This document shows positions 7,315-16,310 of a stretch of DNA of 27,814 nucleotides, piece by piece. Under the pieces are notes generated by a model that had not been told where the DNA came from, ran no database searches, and worked only from the letters and a program-made list of their open reading frames with translations. Position 1 is the stretch's first letter. Every line of letters starts with the position of its first letter. This DNA comes from Fibrobacter sp. (lineage in GTDB: Bacteria > Fibrobacterota > Fibrobacteria > Fibrobacterales > Fibrobacteraceae), in assembly GCA_017550445.1 (NCBI GenBank), contig JAFZOV010000053.1:1-27814 (forward strand). The letters are read 5' to 3'. Made by a program: the position numbers and the translations under genes.

Positions 7315-10300
7315 ATGAAGTGCAAAAACTTTTTCCGGGGTTTGGTATTGTGCCTGACCCTTTTAGCAGTGAATACTTTTGCGCAGGACTGTGTAGCCAT
7401 AGCCCATGTAATTTATGATGGCAACAACCTTTACTACGCAGATAACGAAGCGAATTTCAAGTACAAGCAACTGAGTAAGGAAGATGATGGTACATTCACC
7501 ATCTGCTTTTCGCAGGAACGTCTTGAAGGCACTGACCGAAAAGGTCGCGAAGACGTGCGCCAGTTGCGATTCGGTTCGTTTTGCACCGAAGGCAAGGATT
7601 CCTGTGCATCATACCTGAATGTAGGTCATGAGCCATTCCTTTCAGAACTTTTCCCCGAATACAAAAACGGCGTCGACAGCCAGCAGGTTTTTGAAGTCTG
7701 GTTTCAAATCAACGCTGATGGAACGCTAAGTACTCCCTCCACGACAAAGCCGGTTATCGTCGAACCCGCCAAAAAGACAATCCGTTTCCTGGCGCCCTGG
7801 AACAATACGGGTGTCGTCATTGCACTGAACGGCAAAAACGACTACACGACTCCGGTGGGTAGTCCCTATTGCGGTTGGTTCGAATACCGCGCCGTACTGA
7901 CACCGAAGGACGCCTTTGTGTATTTCAAGCAAACCATCGGCGAAACCTACATCGGTGCCGAAGGTCTTTCCAAAGAACCTATTCCCGTAGAACAAGAAAT
8001 CAGACTCGATTCTGTGCTCACCCTTTCCGACACGGTCTGGATTGTCGGTTCCAAGTATAGCGAACCTGAACTTTACACGGAATACCCGGGTGAACTGGGG
8101 GACTGCCCCATCAAGAAACTCCCGGTCATGATGTTTGACTGGTTGCATGGACCCGGCGATGACGCAGAAAACAGAAGCGCCCAAGCCGGCACTACTAGCC
8201 AGGATTTCGGTACAAGCGGGTGCAAAGGAAGCAACGCCAGGGCTGACAACAATGTCGGTTATATGAAAGGCATGGTCGAAGAAAACTTGGGTTCCAACGG
8301 AGTTCCCGTTCGTGCAGCCGACTTCCCGAGCAACTGCGAATATACCGAGCATCTGGATAATTGGTTTGTGCCCGAAGTCGTTGCCACCGATGCTGCCGGC
8401 AAGAGCTATACCAACGCTACTTGCCGTGACTTGGAACTGACTCTTACCGACGATGGCTTCTGGCTCGGTCAAAAGAATAAGGATAGCGAGGAAAGAGGCT
8501 TGTTCTTCTTGGATGATTTCCAGTATTTGGATTCCGCCAAGACCGTTTTGAACCCCATGTTCGACAACATCAATGGTGGAAAGGTTGCTGTTAAAGATGG
8601 TAGCCCGGACAGTGTCGAGATGGGCACACACAATTACGGCTTTACCATGAAGATTCAGGCCCAGTTCGAATACGTGAAGGGTCAGTATTTCGAATTCTTG
8701 GGCGATGATGATGTGTGGGTGTTCATCAACAACAAGCTGGTCGTGGACATCGGTGGTCAGCACCATGCAGCCGAAGGCCATGTGGACCTGGACAAGCTGG
8801 GGCTGACCGAAGGCGAAACCTACCCATTCCATATTTTCTACGCAGAACGCCACAAGGTGGAATCGAACTTCAAGATGCGCACCTCCATGGACCTGAAGGC
8901 TGAAGCAAGCATGTTCCTGACCGACAGATCCGATGATCCGAAATTGATAATCAAGGATGTCTGGCAGATTGTTCGTGAAACGGCGCTTGCTTGTGATTTC
9001 TCTGCAAGTCCCGAAAAACAGCACACCGAACCCGGTCCCTCCAACTTTACCCTTTACGGAAAGAGCCTCGACAAGAACGGCATTGCCCTCAAGACGCTGG
9101 ATTCCGCCTATTATAGCGGCATTACCGTAACCAATGACTTTACTTCGGTGACCATTGACGTGAAGGCCATTACCAAGGCCCAGGCTCTGCCTCCTGGCAA
9201 CTACTATATTCGCGTACGTCTCAAGAGCAATCCGGACGAATACAAGGATATTCCTTTTACCATCGAACCCTATGAATTGCCGAACCTGGCCTTTGCAAGT
9301 GTCAAGGATTCCACCTACTTTATCGTAGATTTTGATACAAAGGATACGGTGAACTTTACGGAATATTGGAGCGCCTTTGGCGATTCGCTGAGTCGCGATG
9401 TTTCCAGTGACACCTTGCCCATCAACTTGGACAAGAATGAAACGATGTGGGCTGGAAGATCTTACCCCGTATACGTCATGTACGTCGAAGAATGGGCGAG
9501 CATCTATAGCGGCATTTCCGTTAAGATTACCACCTCTACACCGAACCTAGTCGCTTGCGATTCCATGGGGAACCCCATTACCGATGTCATCTTGATGGAA
9601 GGCCGTGCCGGCTTCTTTATCAAGGCTACCGACGAAGTCGTTGACGGAACGCTTACCCTTAGCACTTCAGGTGCCAAGAACAAGGATGTCCGCTGGACCA
9701 AAATCAATATCAAGGTACCGCCTGTTCCGCAAATTGAAACTGCTTACATTTTTGACCATACTGGTGACGGACGCGCCGACAGCATCTGGATCAAGCTAAA
9801 CAAGCCCATCGATGCACGCAGCGTTATCGATTCGGTCAAGTTCCTTTTCGAAGACTCCTTCGACAAGAACTATAAAACCAACAAGATTGCCTATAAGGCA
9901 GACCCCTATAAGGTGGGCGATGCCAGCATTTCTGTAACTGCAGCCGGCGACGGTTTTGGCACCGAAATCTTTACCGGTGGTGCCACGGAACCATACTCCG
10001 GCAATATCGCAATCTGGTACACCTACACCGATTCTACCGGAAAGACATCCATCTTCCCCGTGGACGGCTCCCTCACGGACAAGGTTGGCCCCGTGATTGT
10101 TGCGGCCGAAGTCAAATACCTTAAGGACGGAAACACCCAGCTGACTCTCGACTTCAGCGAAGGAATCAACGACACGGACGCCAATAGCGAATTGTTCCGA
10201 TTCCATTGCTGGAAAAACAGCAGGCAGGATTCCATCATCAAGAGCGCAAGCGACTTCTCGACTAGCCCTGCAAACCAGTGGAAAATGATTTTCCCGAAGG

Positions 10301-11259
10301 CTTTGGATTCTGATGTTGTTCCTGCCGTAGGCGACTCTGTACGCTTTATGCCGCCGTCTCAGCTGGGAATGGCCCTCGACCTTGTAGATGTCGGTCCCCA
10401 TGAAAAGAATCCTTGGGTACGCATTACCGGCGAACAGAAGGTAACGGTCACGAGCCCGAAGGTCGTAAGCCTTTCCACCGAAGCCGACGCATTCGACAGC
10501 GCGCGTGTCATTATCCAAAGCAAGGACGCTACCGTTCCTAAGCTTGTTACAATGGAAACTTCCATGTCGGCTGACCAGGTGGCCGCAATATACGGCACCC
10601 AGGGCCATTACCTGGGCGATCTGGATATGGCCGAACTTGTGGAAAACGAAATTGCGGAAATCGTAAAGGCCGTACAAGATCCCACGAAGGCTACCTACAA
10701 AAACAAGGATGAAGAGGAGGCCGAAGAAGAAACCGGTGTTCCGGCCAAGACCTACACTCTTGAAGAAATCCTCAAATCCGTGGAAGCGGGCGAAATGTCT
10801 ATCAAGGAAGCCAAGAAAACGTATGGCTTAAGCGAAGTCATTGTGGATGCCTATAATAACGGACTTTTGACAAGCGAAAATCTGCAATATTACCAGAGAG
10901 GAACTCCGGCAGATATTCAAAAGATTGTAAGCGCCGTTGCCGACAGGACCGAGTTGCGTTACGAAGCGTTCTACTATTCCAGCCTGGGTCACTATGTCAA
11001 CCGTCATTCGGGAACCATTACCTGTAACGATGACATTTTCAAGGAAGGCGGCAAACGTAACTGTCTCGACAGTGATGGTCGACTGTTCCTGGCGTGGAAC
11101 ATGCGTACCAATAACGGTCGACTGGCATCGACAGGTGTTTACATTGCACGCCTTATATTCCGTGTCAAGGTGAATACCAAGGTCATTATCGACCGCACGC
11201 AGGACTTCTTGTGGGGTGTGCGCAGGGGCCAGATAAACGCAAAGGATCTAGGCCTGTAA
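7315..11259 (+). CDS. Fibro-slime domain secreted protein 1
   Basis: A 1,314-aa exported protein, probably on the cell surface. A signal peptide (MKCKNFFRGLVLCLTLLAVNTFA, cut near residue 23) is followed by an N-terminal domain I do not recognise. Then come a beta-rich module starting IRFLAPWNNTGVV (about 158-230), a PVMMFDWLHG segment, and the fibro-slime/PA14-like core with GDDDVWVFINNKLVVDIGGQH from residue 463. Ig-like segments follow, then a DHTGDGRADS loop (about 814-823) of the kind that binds calcium, a charged helical stretch (about 1086-1215), and a FlgD-like C-terminal strand region (AWNMR, NGRLASTGVYIARL, from 1257). The start at 7315 is chosen over 7285 because GGAGAG lies just before it and the signal peptide begins there. 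In Fibrobacter this family has been linked to cellulose adhesion; the substrate here is unknown. Confidence 0.9.
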   Translation: MKCKNFFRGLVLCLTLLAVNTFAQDCVAIAHVIYDGNNLYYADNEANFKYKQLSKEDDGTFTICFSQERLEGTDRKGREDVRQLRFGSFCTEGKDSCASYLNVGHEPFLSELFPEYKNGVDSQQVFEVWFQINADGTLSTPSTTKPVIVEPAKKTIRFLAPWNNTGVVIALNGKNDYTTPVGSPYCGWFEYRAVLTPKDAFVYFKQTIGETYIGAEGLSKEPIPVEQEIRLDSVLTLSDTVWIVGSKYSEPELYTEYPGELGDCPIKKLPVMMFDWLHGPGDDAENRSAQAGTTSQDFGTSGCKGSNARADNNVGYMKGMVEENLGSNGVPVRAADFPSNCEYTEHLDNWFVPEVVATDAAGKSYTNATCRDLELTLTDDGFWLGQKNKDSEERGLFFLDDFQYLDSAKTVLNPMFDNINGGKVAVKDGSPDSVEMGTHNYGFTMKIQAQFEYVKGQYFEFLGDDDVWVFINNKLVVDIGGQHHAAEGHVDLDKLGLTEGETYPFHIFYAERHKVESNFKMRTSMDLKAEASMFLTDRSDDPKLIIKDVWQIVRETALACDFSASPEKQHTEPGPSNFTLYGKSLDKNGIALKTLDSAYYSGITVTNDFTSVTIDVKAITKAQALPPGNYYIRVRLKSNPDEYKDIPFTIEPYELPNLAFASVKDSTYFIVDFDTKDTVNFTEYWSAFGDSLSRDVSSDTLPINLDKNETMWAGRSYPVYVMYVEEWASIYSGISVKITTSTPNLVACDSMGNPITDVILMEGRAGFFIKATDEVVDGTLTLSTSGAKNKDVRWTKINIKVPPVPQIETAYIFDHTGDGRADSIWIKLNKPIDARSVIDSVKFLFEDSFDKNYKTNKIAYKADPYKVGDASISVTAAGDGFGTEIFTGGATEPYSGNIAIWYTYTDSTGKTSIFPVDGSLTDKVGPVIVAAEVKYLKDGNTQLTLDFSEGINDTDANSELFRFHCWKNSRQDSIIKSASDFSTSPANQWKMIFPKALDSDVVPAVGDSVRFMPPSQLGMALDLVDVGPHEKNPWVRITGEQKVTVTSPKVVSLSTEADAFDSARVIIQSKDATVPKLVTMETSMSADQVAAIYGTQGHYLGDLDMAELVENEIAEIVKAVQDPTKATYKNKDEEEAEEETGVPAKTYTLEEILKSVEAGEMSIKEAKKTYGLSEVIVDAYNNGLLTSENLQYYQRGTPADIQKIVSAVADRTELRYEAFYYSSLGHYVNRHSGTITCNDDIFKEGGKRNCLDSDGRLFLAWNMRTNNGRLASTGVYIARLIFRVKVNTKVIIDRTQDFLWGVRRGQINAKDLGL

Positions 11260-11270
11260 TCTAAATTTTT

Positions 11271-11303
11271 GGGAGATTTCACCCCATATCTGGGGAAAAT
11301 CCC
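11271..11303 (+). other. Hairpin just after fibro-slime gene 1
   Basis: CCCCA (11282-11286) pairs with TGGGG (11291-11295), nested in a weaker outer pairing of GGG..ATTT with AAATCCC. It lies 12-44 nt past the stop and is followed by A, not T. It may protect the mRNA 3' end ahead of the real terminator. Confidence 0.4.
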
Positions 11304-11343
11304 TCAAAAAACACGAATTTTACACATTTGTTAATCATAATTA

Positions 11344-11378
11344 ACGGCATTTTCATAATGCCGTGTTGTTTTTTTTGA
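11344..11378 (+). terminator. Rho-independent terminator between the two fibro-slime genes
   Basis: ACGGCATT (11344-11351) pairs perfectly with AATGCCGT (11357-11364) around a 5-nt loop, followed by GTTG and eight T. It suggests that the two paralogues are separate transcription units despite being tandem. Confidence 0.85.
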
Positions 11379-11451
11379 AAAAAAAATTTATTTCTAATGT
11401 GGAACATTATAAGTGCTTATATATATGGGCTTTTGCCCCTAGGAGATGTGG

Positions 11452-14400
11452 ATGAGGTGCGAATTCTTAAAGAGGGCAACCAGTTTGCTCGCTTTGTTTG
11501 TGACTGCGGCAATGTCTGCGGTTTATACTGTCAATATTACAAACGAGACCGATAGGGATCTTTACTATAGAATAAGAATTCAATCGCAAAGACCGGGGGG
11601 ACAGAGCACGGATGTTGTTACCTGTACTGCAGTTCCCGCAGGTGGCATTTCTTTCGAGGCGGAAGATGTCACCAATTACCGCATCGATTTCTATACGAGC
11701 GATAGATGCTCGTCTACGAACCAGAATCCATCTACCAATGTAACCTCAGCAAATCTGTTCAAGGAAACGACGTCTGCAGACGTTACCATTTCTATTAACG
11801 ATCGAAACAGAATGACTGCCGTAATTGCCGGTCAAAACGATGGTCCGGGAAATCCGGGTGGTCCCCAAGATCCCGGCCAGGATCCCGGTCAGGTCAATCC
11901 TGGAACGCCCTCAAATGGCAAAAAGTATATCGCCTTCTTTACACCTTGGACAAACACGAACGCCCTTTTGTTCCTGAATGGCGATTCCACGAAAATGTCC
12001 GCTATGGACAAATACTGCGGATGGTTTGTCACGAGCAAGGCCGTCAATGCTCCTAGCGAAGGCTTCACGGTTTTCTTCAAGCAGACCATTGGCGGCAACT
12101 ACGTTGGCGCGACTGGACTTACCAAAGTGAAACCGTCCCTTTCTAGCGAAGAAATCAGCCTTGATTCCGTAGCGGCCCTTAGCGATACCGTTTGGGTCAA
12201 GGGTAACCAGGAAGGTGCCCCTGAAGTCTATTCTCAGCGCCCGGCTGGCATTCTGGGCGATTGCCCCTTGAAGAAGCTTCCGGTCATGATGTTTGACTGG
12301 TTGCACGGCAACAAAGGTGATGGCGCAAGTGGCAACGGAAGCCCGGAATATGGCACCAGTGCAGACTTCGGTTCTGGTGGATGTGGCGGCAGCAACAATA
12401 CCAGGGGATCCATGGACGGCATGGTGGAAGTGAACCTTGGTCCTAACGGAGTACCTGTACGTTCTGCGGACTTCCCGGAAAACTGCAACATTACTGACCA
12501 TCTGGATTACTGGTTCCTCCCGGAATCCCTTGGCGTGGATGCCCAGGGCAATAAACTGACCAACATGACTTGCCGCGACCTTTACATTTCCATGGACGAT
12601 GATGGATTCTGGCTCGCCGAAGTCTCTAACGATGCTATTTCCAAAGGTAACGAAGCTAACAAGGGCGGCATGTTCCTCTTGGATGATTTCAAGTACCTCG
12701 ACGAGGCAGGAACTGTTCCAAATCCGTATTACGACCAGCTGAGAGGCGGTAAGGACAACAGCAACCATAACTTTGGCTTTACCATGAAGATCCAGGCAAC
12801 CTTCGAATATGTGCCGGGTCAGTACTTCGACTTCTACGGCGACGATGACGTATGGGTATTCATCAACAATAAACTGGTGGTGGATATCGGTGGTCAGCAT
12901 AGACAGGTTGCCGGCTCGGTAGACTTGGATACCATTGGCCAGAACAACCCTGCCGACAAGCTTATTGAAGGCCAGACTTACAACTTCCATATTTTCTACG
13001 CCGAACGTCATACCAGTTCTTCGAACTTCCGCATGCATACTTCTATCGATCTTAAGACCGAAGCAAGTATCTTGCTCAAGAACTCCTCTGACGATGCCAA
13101 TGTGATCGGCAGAGAAATCTGGCAGAGAGTTCGCAAGAGCAAACTTGCATGCGATTTCGGAAACGGCGAAACGGAACTTACCCTTGAACGCGGCGAATCC
13201 GTATTCACACTCTTTGGCGGAAACCTGCCCGACGAAGGTGTGGAGCTTGATTCTGCTGGCGTTTGGTTTGGTGGCATTATTGTCAACAATACCTTCGATG
13301 CGTTCGACGTGAACAAGGAAGATATCAAGAAAAATCGCGGTCTTGCTCCGGGAACCTACTTTATCCGCGTGACCCTCAAGTCCGACAATTCTCAGCACAA
13401 GGATGTCTACTTTGTGGTGGGCGACTATCCTGGTTCGAACCTTGTTTATACCAAGGAGAACGGAGAAGTCCTCGGTGAAACGGTCAAGAGCGATGTTTAC
13501 CAGCTCAACATGAAAAAGGACACCATGTGGGTAGGACAGTCCTACAAGGTGTATGTGCAGTATAATGACGACTGGGCAAACAAGAACGATATCGTTTACC
13601 CGTCCACGAATGATGCCGCCTTGATTCCGTGTGACTCTCTCGGAAACCCGATTACCGAAATTCAGCTTGTAAACGGAAAGACTTCGTTCTATGTGAAGGC
13701 CGTAGGCGAAGTGTGGGGAGGCATTCTCTATGTCAAGGGACAGACTTCTGCCAATACCGCCACTTGGACCGGAATTAACTTTGCTCTGCCTCCTGTACCG
13801 CAAATTCAGACTGCATACATTTACGACCGCGATGGCGATGGCCGAGGCGACAGTATCTGGGTCCAGTTCGACGGAAAACTGGGTGGAAAGAATTCTCTAG
13901 ACTCTGTCAAGTTCACCTTCGGTACCGTATTCAATACTGCCTACGAAGCTGTTTATCGTGAAGGTTCTACCGAGGCGTCGATTGTCGCTAAAGGCGGCTT
14001 TGGAACTTCGATCTTCACCGGTGGTATCGAAAAGCCCTATACTGGACAGATTAAAGTCTGGTACACCTACATTGATAACGGCAACAAGTCCATATTCCCG
14101 GCCGAAGGCCAGCTGCAGGATCGAATTGGCCCCGTCATTACCGAAGCAGAAGTCTCTTATATGCGCGACGGTAACACGCAGCTTCTTTTGACCTTCAGCG
14201 AAGGAATTCTTGACAACGACAAGATTTCCGACTTGTTCAGTTTCCATGTGTGGAAAAACGGTGTCATGAGCACCGCAGTAAAGGCTGCAAGTGATATTTC
14301 TATCGAGGAAACTAACCAGTGGAAATTGATTTTCCCGAAGGGAACCGATGAAGACTTCATTCCGGCCGTGGGTGACTCTGTTCGCTTTACGCCGCCTCCG

Positions 14401-15258
14401 GTTCTTACGATTGCTTACGACCTGTTGAATGTGCCTCCGCACGAAAATAACCCCTGGGTACGCATCACTGGCGAACAGAAGGTGAATGTCACAAGCCCTG
14501 GTGTCGTAACCCTGGATCCGTCTTCTCCGGCGTTCAACAACGCAAGGGAAATCGTCCGGAGCGAAAACGCAACCGTTCCGAGAATCATTCAGGATCCCTC
14601 GGTCCTTACTGCGGAACAGGCTGCAGCCGTTTACGGAACGCAGGGCCACTTCTTGGGTGACTTGAATATGGCCGAACTTGTCGAAAACGAGATTACAGAA
14701 ATTTCGAAGGCGCTGCAGGGCACTTACACCGATGCTGACGATTCCACGCGCAAGGTCACGATCGAACAGATCTTTGCCGAAATTCAAGCCGGCATGTCCA
14801 TTGGCGAAGCTGAAGATAAATACGGCCTAGACCCGATTGTCGTCGATGCCTACAAGAACGGAATACTGACGCAAGAAAATCTCCGTAAGTTCAAGAGCGG
14901 TCAGGAGTCGGATATCAAGCAGATTGTAAAGGAACTTGCTGAAACCACGCAGCTCTACTACAGCGCCACATACTACTCCAGCCTGGGCGAGTTCGTAAAC
15001 AGCAATTCCAATACCATTACCTGCAACGACGAAGTGTTTAAGAACAACGGCCAAGGCACCTGCCTCGATAACAACGGCAAGCTGTTCCTCGCCTGGAACA
15101 TGCGCGCCAAGAACGGACGCCTTGCATCTACCGGCGTGTACATCGCAAGACTCGAATACCGCATCAAGGTCGGAAGCAAGACTATCGTGAACCGCACGCA
15201 GGACTTCCTGTGGGGCGTGCGTCGCGGTAAGGCTAATGCAATCGACCTTGGACTGTAA
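11452..15258 (+). CDS. Fibro-slime domain secreted protein 2 (tandem paralogue)
   Basis: A 1,268-aa exported paralogue of the protein before it. The signal peptide (MRCEFLKRATSLLALFVTAAMSA) leads to a different N-terminal beta domain (YTVNITNETDRDLYYRIRI). A Pro/Gly linker of near-repeated DPGQDPGQ type (about 131-160) follows, then the same architecture as copy 1: FFTPWTNTNALLFLNG module, PVMMFDWLHG, fibro-slime core with GDDDVWVFINNKLVVDIGGQH from residue 463, DRDGDGRGDS loop (about 792-801), helical insert (about 1050-1170) and FlgD-like end from residue 1211. An ATG at 11446 touches the AGGAG at 11441-11445, so the in-frame ATG at 11452, with 6-nt spacing, is the better start. Surface adhesion to plant fibre is likely from the family, not shown here. 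Confidence 0.9.
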   Translation: MRCEFLKRATSLLALFVTAAMSAVYTVNITNETDRDLYYRIRIQSQRPGGQSTDVVTCTAVPAGGISFEAEDVTNYRIDFYTSDRCSSTNQNPSTNVTSANLFKETTSADVTISINDRNRMTAVIAGQNDGPGNPGGPQDPGQDPGQVNPGTPSNGKKYIAFFTPWTNTNALLFLNGDSTKMSAMDKYCGWFVTSKAVNAPSEGFTVFFKQTIGGNYVGATGLTKVKPSLSSEEISLDSVAALSDTVWVKGNQEGAPEVYSQRPAGILGDCPLKKLPVMMFDWLHGNKGDGASGNGSPEYGTSADFGSGGCGGSNNTRGSMDGMVEVNLGPNGVPVRSADFPENCNITDHLDYWFLPESLGVDAQGNKLTNMTCRDLYISMDDDGFWLAEVSNDAISKGNEANKGGMFLLDDFKYLDEAGTVPNPYYDQLRGGKDNSNHNFGFTMKIQATFEYVPGQYFDFYGDDDVWVFINNKLVVDIGGQHRQVAGSVDLDTIGQNNPADKLIEGQTYNFHIFYAERHTSSSNFRMHTSIDLKTEASILLKNSSDDANVIGREIWQRVRKSKLACDFGNGETELTLERGESVFTLFGGNLPDEGVELDSAGVWFGGIIVNNTFDAFDVNKEDIKKNRGLAPGTYFIRVTLKSDNSQHKDVYFVVGDYPGSNLVYTKENGEVLGETVKSDVYQLNMKKDTMWVGQSYKVYVQYNDDWANKNDIVYPSTNDAALIPCDSLGNPITEIQLVNGKTSFYVKAVGEVWGGILYVKGQTSANTATWTGINFALPPVPQIQTAYIYDRDGDGRGDSIWVQFDGKLGGKNSLDSVKFTFGTVFNTAYEAVYREGSTEASIVAKGGFGTSIFTGGIEKPYTGQIKVWYTYIDNGNKSIFPAEGQLQDRIGPVITEAEVSYMRDGNTQLLLTFSEGILDNDKISDLFSFHVWKNGVMSTAVKAASDISIEETNQWKLIFPKGTDEDFIPAVGDSVRFTPPPVLTIAYDLLNVPPHENNPWVRITGEQKVNVTSPGVVTLDPSSPAFNNAREIVRSENATVPRIIQDPSVLTAEQAAAVYGTQGHFLGDLNMAELVENEITEISKALQGTYTDADDSTRKVTIEQIFAEIQAGMSIGEAEDKYGLDPIVVDAYKNGILTQENLRKFKSGQESDIKQIVKELAETTQLYYSATYYSSLGEFVNSNSNTITCNDEVFKNNGQGTCLDNNGKLFLAWNMRAKNGRLASTGVYIARLEYRIKVGSKTIVNRTQDFLWGVRRGKANAIDLGL

Positions 15259-15292
15259 GGCCTGATCTAAACCGGTTTATATCTCTCTCGGC

Positions 15293-15330
15293 AAAAAGAA
15301 GACCGCACCTTGGGTGGTGCGGCCTTCTTG
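15293..15330. terminator. Bidirectional terminator between converging genes
   Basis: A 14-bp stem (15296-15309 with 15316-15329, one A/C mismatch, 6-nt loop) sits between the stop of fibro-slime gene 2 and the stop of the TPR gene on the other strand. The minus-strand transcript ends in a T-run, the complement of the AAAAA at 15293-15297. The plus-strand transcript has TTCTT within the stem. Confidence 0.8.
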
Positions 15331-15346
15331 CATAATAAAGGTTTTC

Positions 15347-16105
15347 TTATTTCTTATCCAGTTTCGCGTTGATTTGCTTTTGGAGTTCCTTGAGATGCCA
15401 GCGGCCACGTTTGTCTTCAAGGAAGAAGTTTGTGCGCACTCCGCGAGAAAGGCCGCGGTCAATGAGGTTTAATGCATCGGCGTAGCGTTTTTGGTCAAAG
15501 CGCAGTTCTGCCAAAAAATAGTAGTTGTATAAATCTCTCGGGTTCTTTTCGAGAGCGAGGCTTAAGTACTTGTCGGCAAGTTTCTTGTCGGGCCATGAAA
15601 GTACCAGCGGCACATAGGGCAGCACAAAATGTGCGCGACCTAGCACTTGATAGTCTTCTGCCATAATCGCCACGTCGCGAACCGTTGTCGCAACCCCTTC
15701 TTTAACCGAGGTAAGGGCGCCGCGCTCGTTTCCCCACATCGAAAGGGCGCTGGCGTACACATGGGCGATTTCCCTGTTCTTCGGAAATTTTTTGTAGGCG
15801 GCTTCGCTGATCGTTTTTAAACTATCAAGCTTTGCCTTGCGCTGGTGCTTTTCGAAGTGTACAAACCTAAACGAGAAAAACAGGCTTCTGACGTAGCCTT
15901 CGGTGGCACGTTCTTCGACAGCGGGGTCGCTCATGGCCTTGCGGTAGCTTTCAATCATGAGCTTTGCATTCTTGGCGTTAGCCTTGTCACCGACAGCATG
16001 TTCTGCGCGTGCTGCGTAGCAGGAATCTGCCGTGCGAAGATTCTCATTCGCAGGGCTTATTCCGCATAAAGCAAGCGTTAGCAATGTTATCAAGAACTTA
16101 TTCAT
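15347..16105 (-). CDS. Secreted TPR-like protein of unknown function
   Basis: A 252-aa protein with a Sec signal peptide (MNKFLITLLTLALCGISPA, cut about residue 19), so probably periplasmic. The rest is alpha-helical with tetratricopeptide-like units: one around residues 40-75 and a clear pair near the end with the pattern LADKYLSLALEKNPRDLYNYYFLAEL followed by RYADALNLIDRGLSRG. TPRs bind other proteins; no partner can be named. The start has AAGGGGAAA before it. It lies 18 nt after a 47-aa small gene and about 200 nt after pfk on the same strand, and ends at a strong terminator, so the three may be one operon. Confidence 0.8.
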   Translation of the reverse strand: MNKFLITLLTLALCGISPANENLRTADSCYAARAEHAVGDKANAKNAKLMIESYRKAMSDPAVEERATEGYVRSLFFSFRFVHFEKHQRKAKLDSLKTISEAAYKKFPKNREIAHVYASALSMWGNERGALTSVKEGVATTVRDVAIMAEDYQVLGRAHFVLPYVPLVLSWPDKKLADKYLSLALEKNPRDLYNYYFLAELRFDQKRYADALNLIDRGLSRGVRTNFFLEDKRGRWHLKELQKQINAKLDKK

Positions 16106-16123
16106 TTTCCCCTTCAGTTGAAA

Positions 16124-16267
16124 CTACACTTTCCAACCTTGCAGAACTTTATTCACTTGGGCAATCCGAGTTTTTTCGTCATCGGTGCCATGATAGGTTT
16201 TGAATAAAAGATAGCGATATTCCATAAGTGCAGTGCGAATTAACACCTTGTCTTCTTGCTTGAGCAT
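16124..16267 (-). CDS. Small hypothetical protein, 47 aa
   Basis: A short open frame between pfk and the TPR gene. It begins MLKQEDKVLIRTALMEYRYL and ends in VLQGWKV, with a stop at 16124-16126. It is rich in charged residues and predicted to be mostly helical, with no signal peptide or membrane segment. The upstream GAGGAAA is a good ribosome binding site at about 8 nt spacing. It is 43 nt from the pfk stop and 18 nt from the TPR gene, the spacing of a real operon member. I recognise no family. A non-coding spacer is the alternative. Confidence 0.6.
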   Translation of the reverse strand: MLKQEDKVLIRTALMEYRYLLFKTYHGTDDEKTRIAQVNKVLQGWKV

Positions 16268-16310
16268 TGCTTTTTGTTTCCTCTTTGTTTGTCCAAAATG
16301 CGACTAGGGT

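Noticed and set aside
11446..11451. ATG at 11446 as start of fibro-slime protein 2
   Set aside because: AGGAG is directly against it with no spacing; the ATG at 11452 has normal spacing and begins the signal peptide.
11911..13803. A 630-aa minus-strand open frame antisense to fibro-slime gene 2
   Set aside because: Codon bias of the long plus-strand gene suppresses stops on the other strand. The plus-strand protein has a signal peptide and recognisable domains, and the antisense one has none.
7315..15258. The two fibro-slime genes as an assembly duplication
   Set aside because: The copies differ at many positions, have different N-terminal domains, linkers and intergenic sequences, so they are old paralogues.
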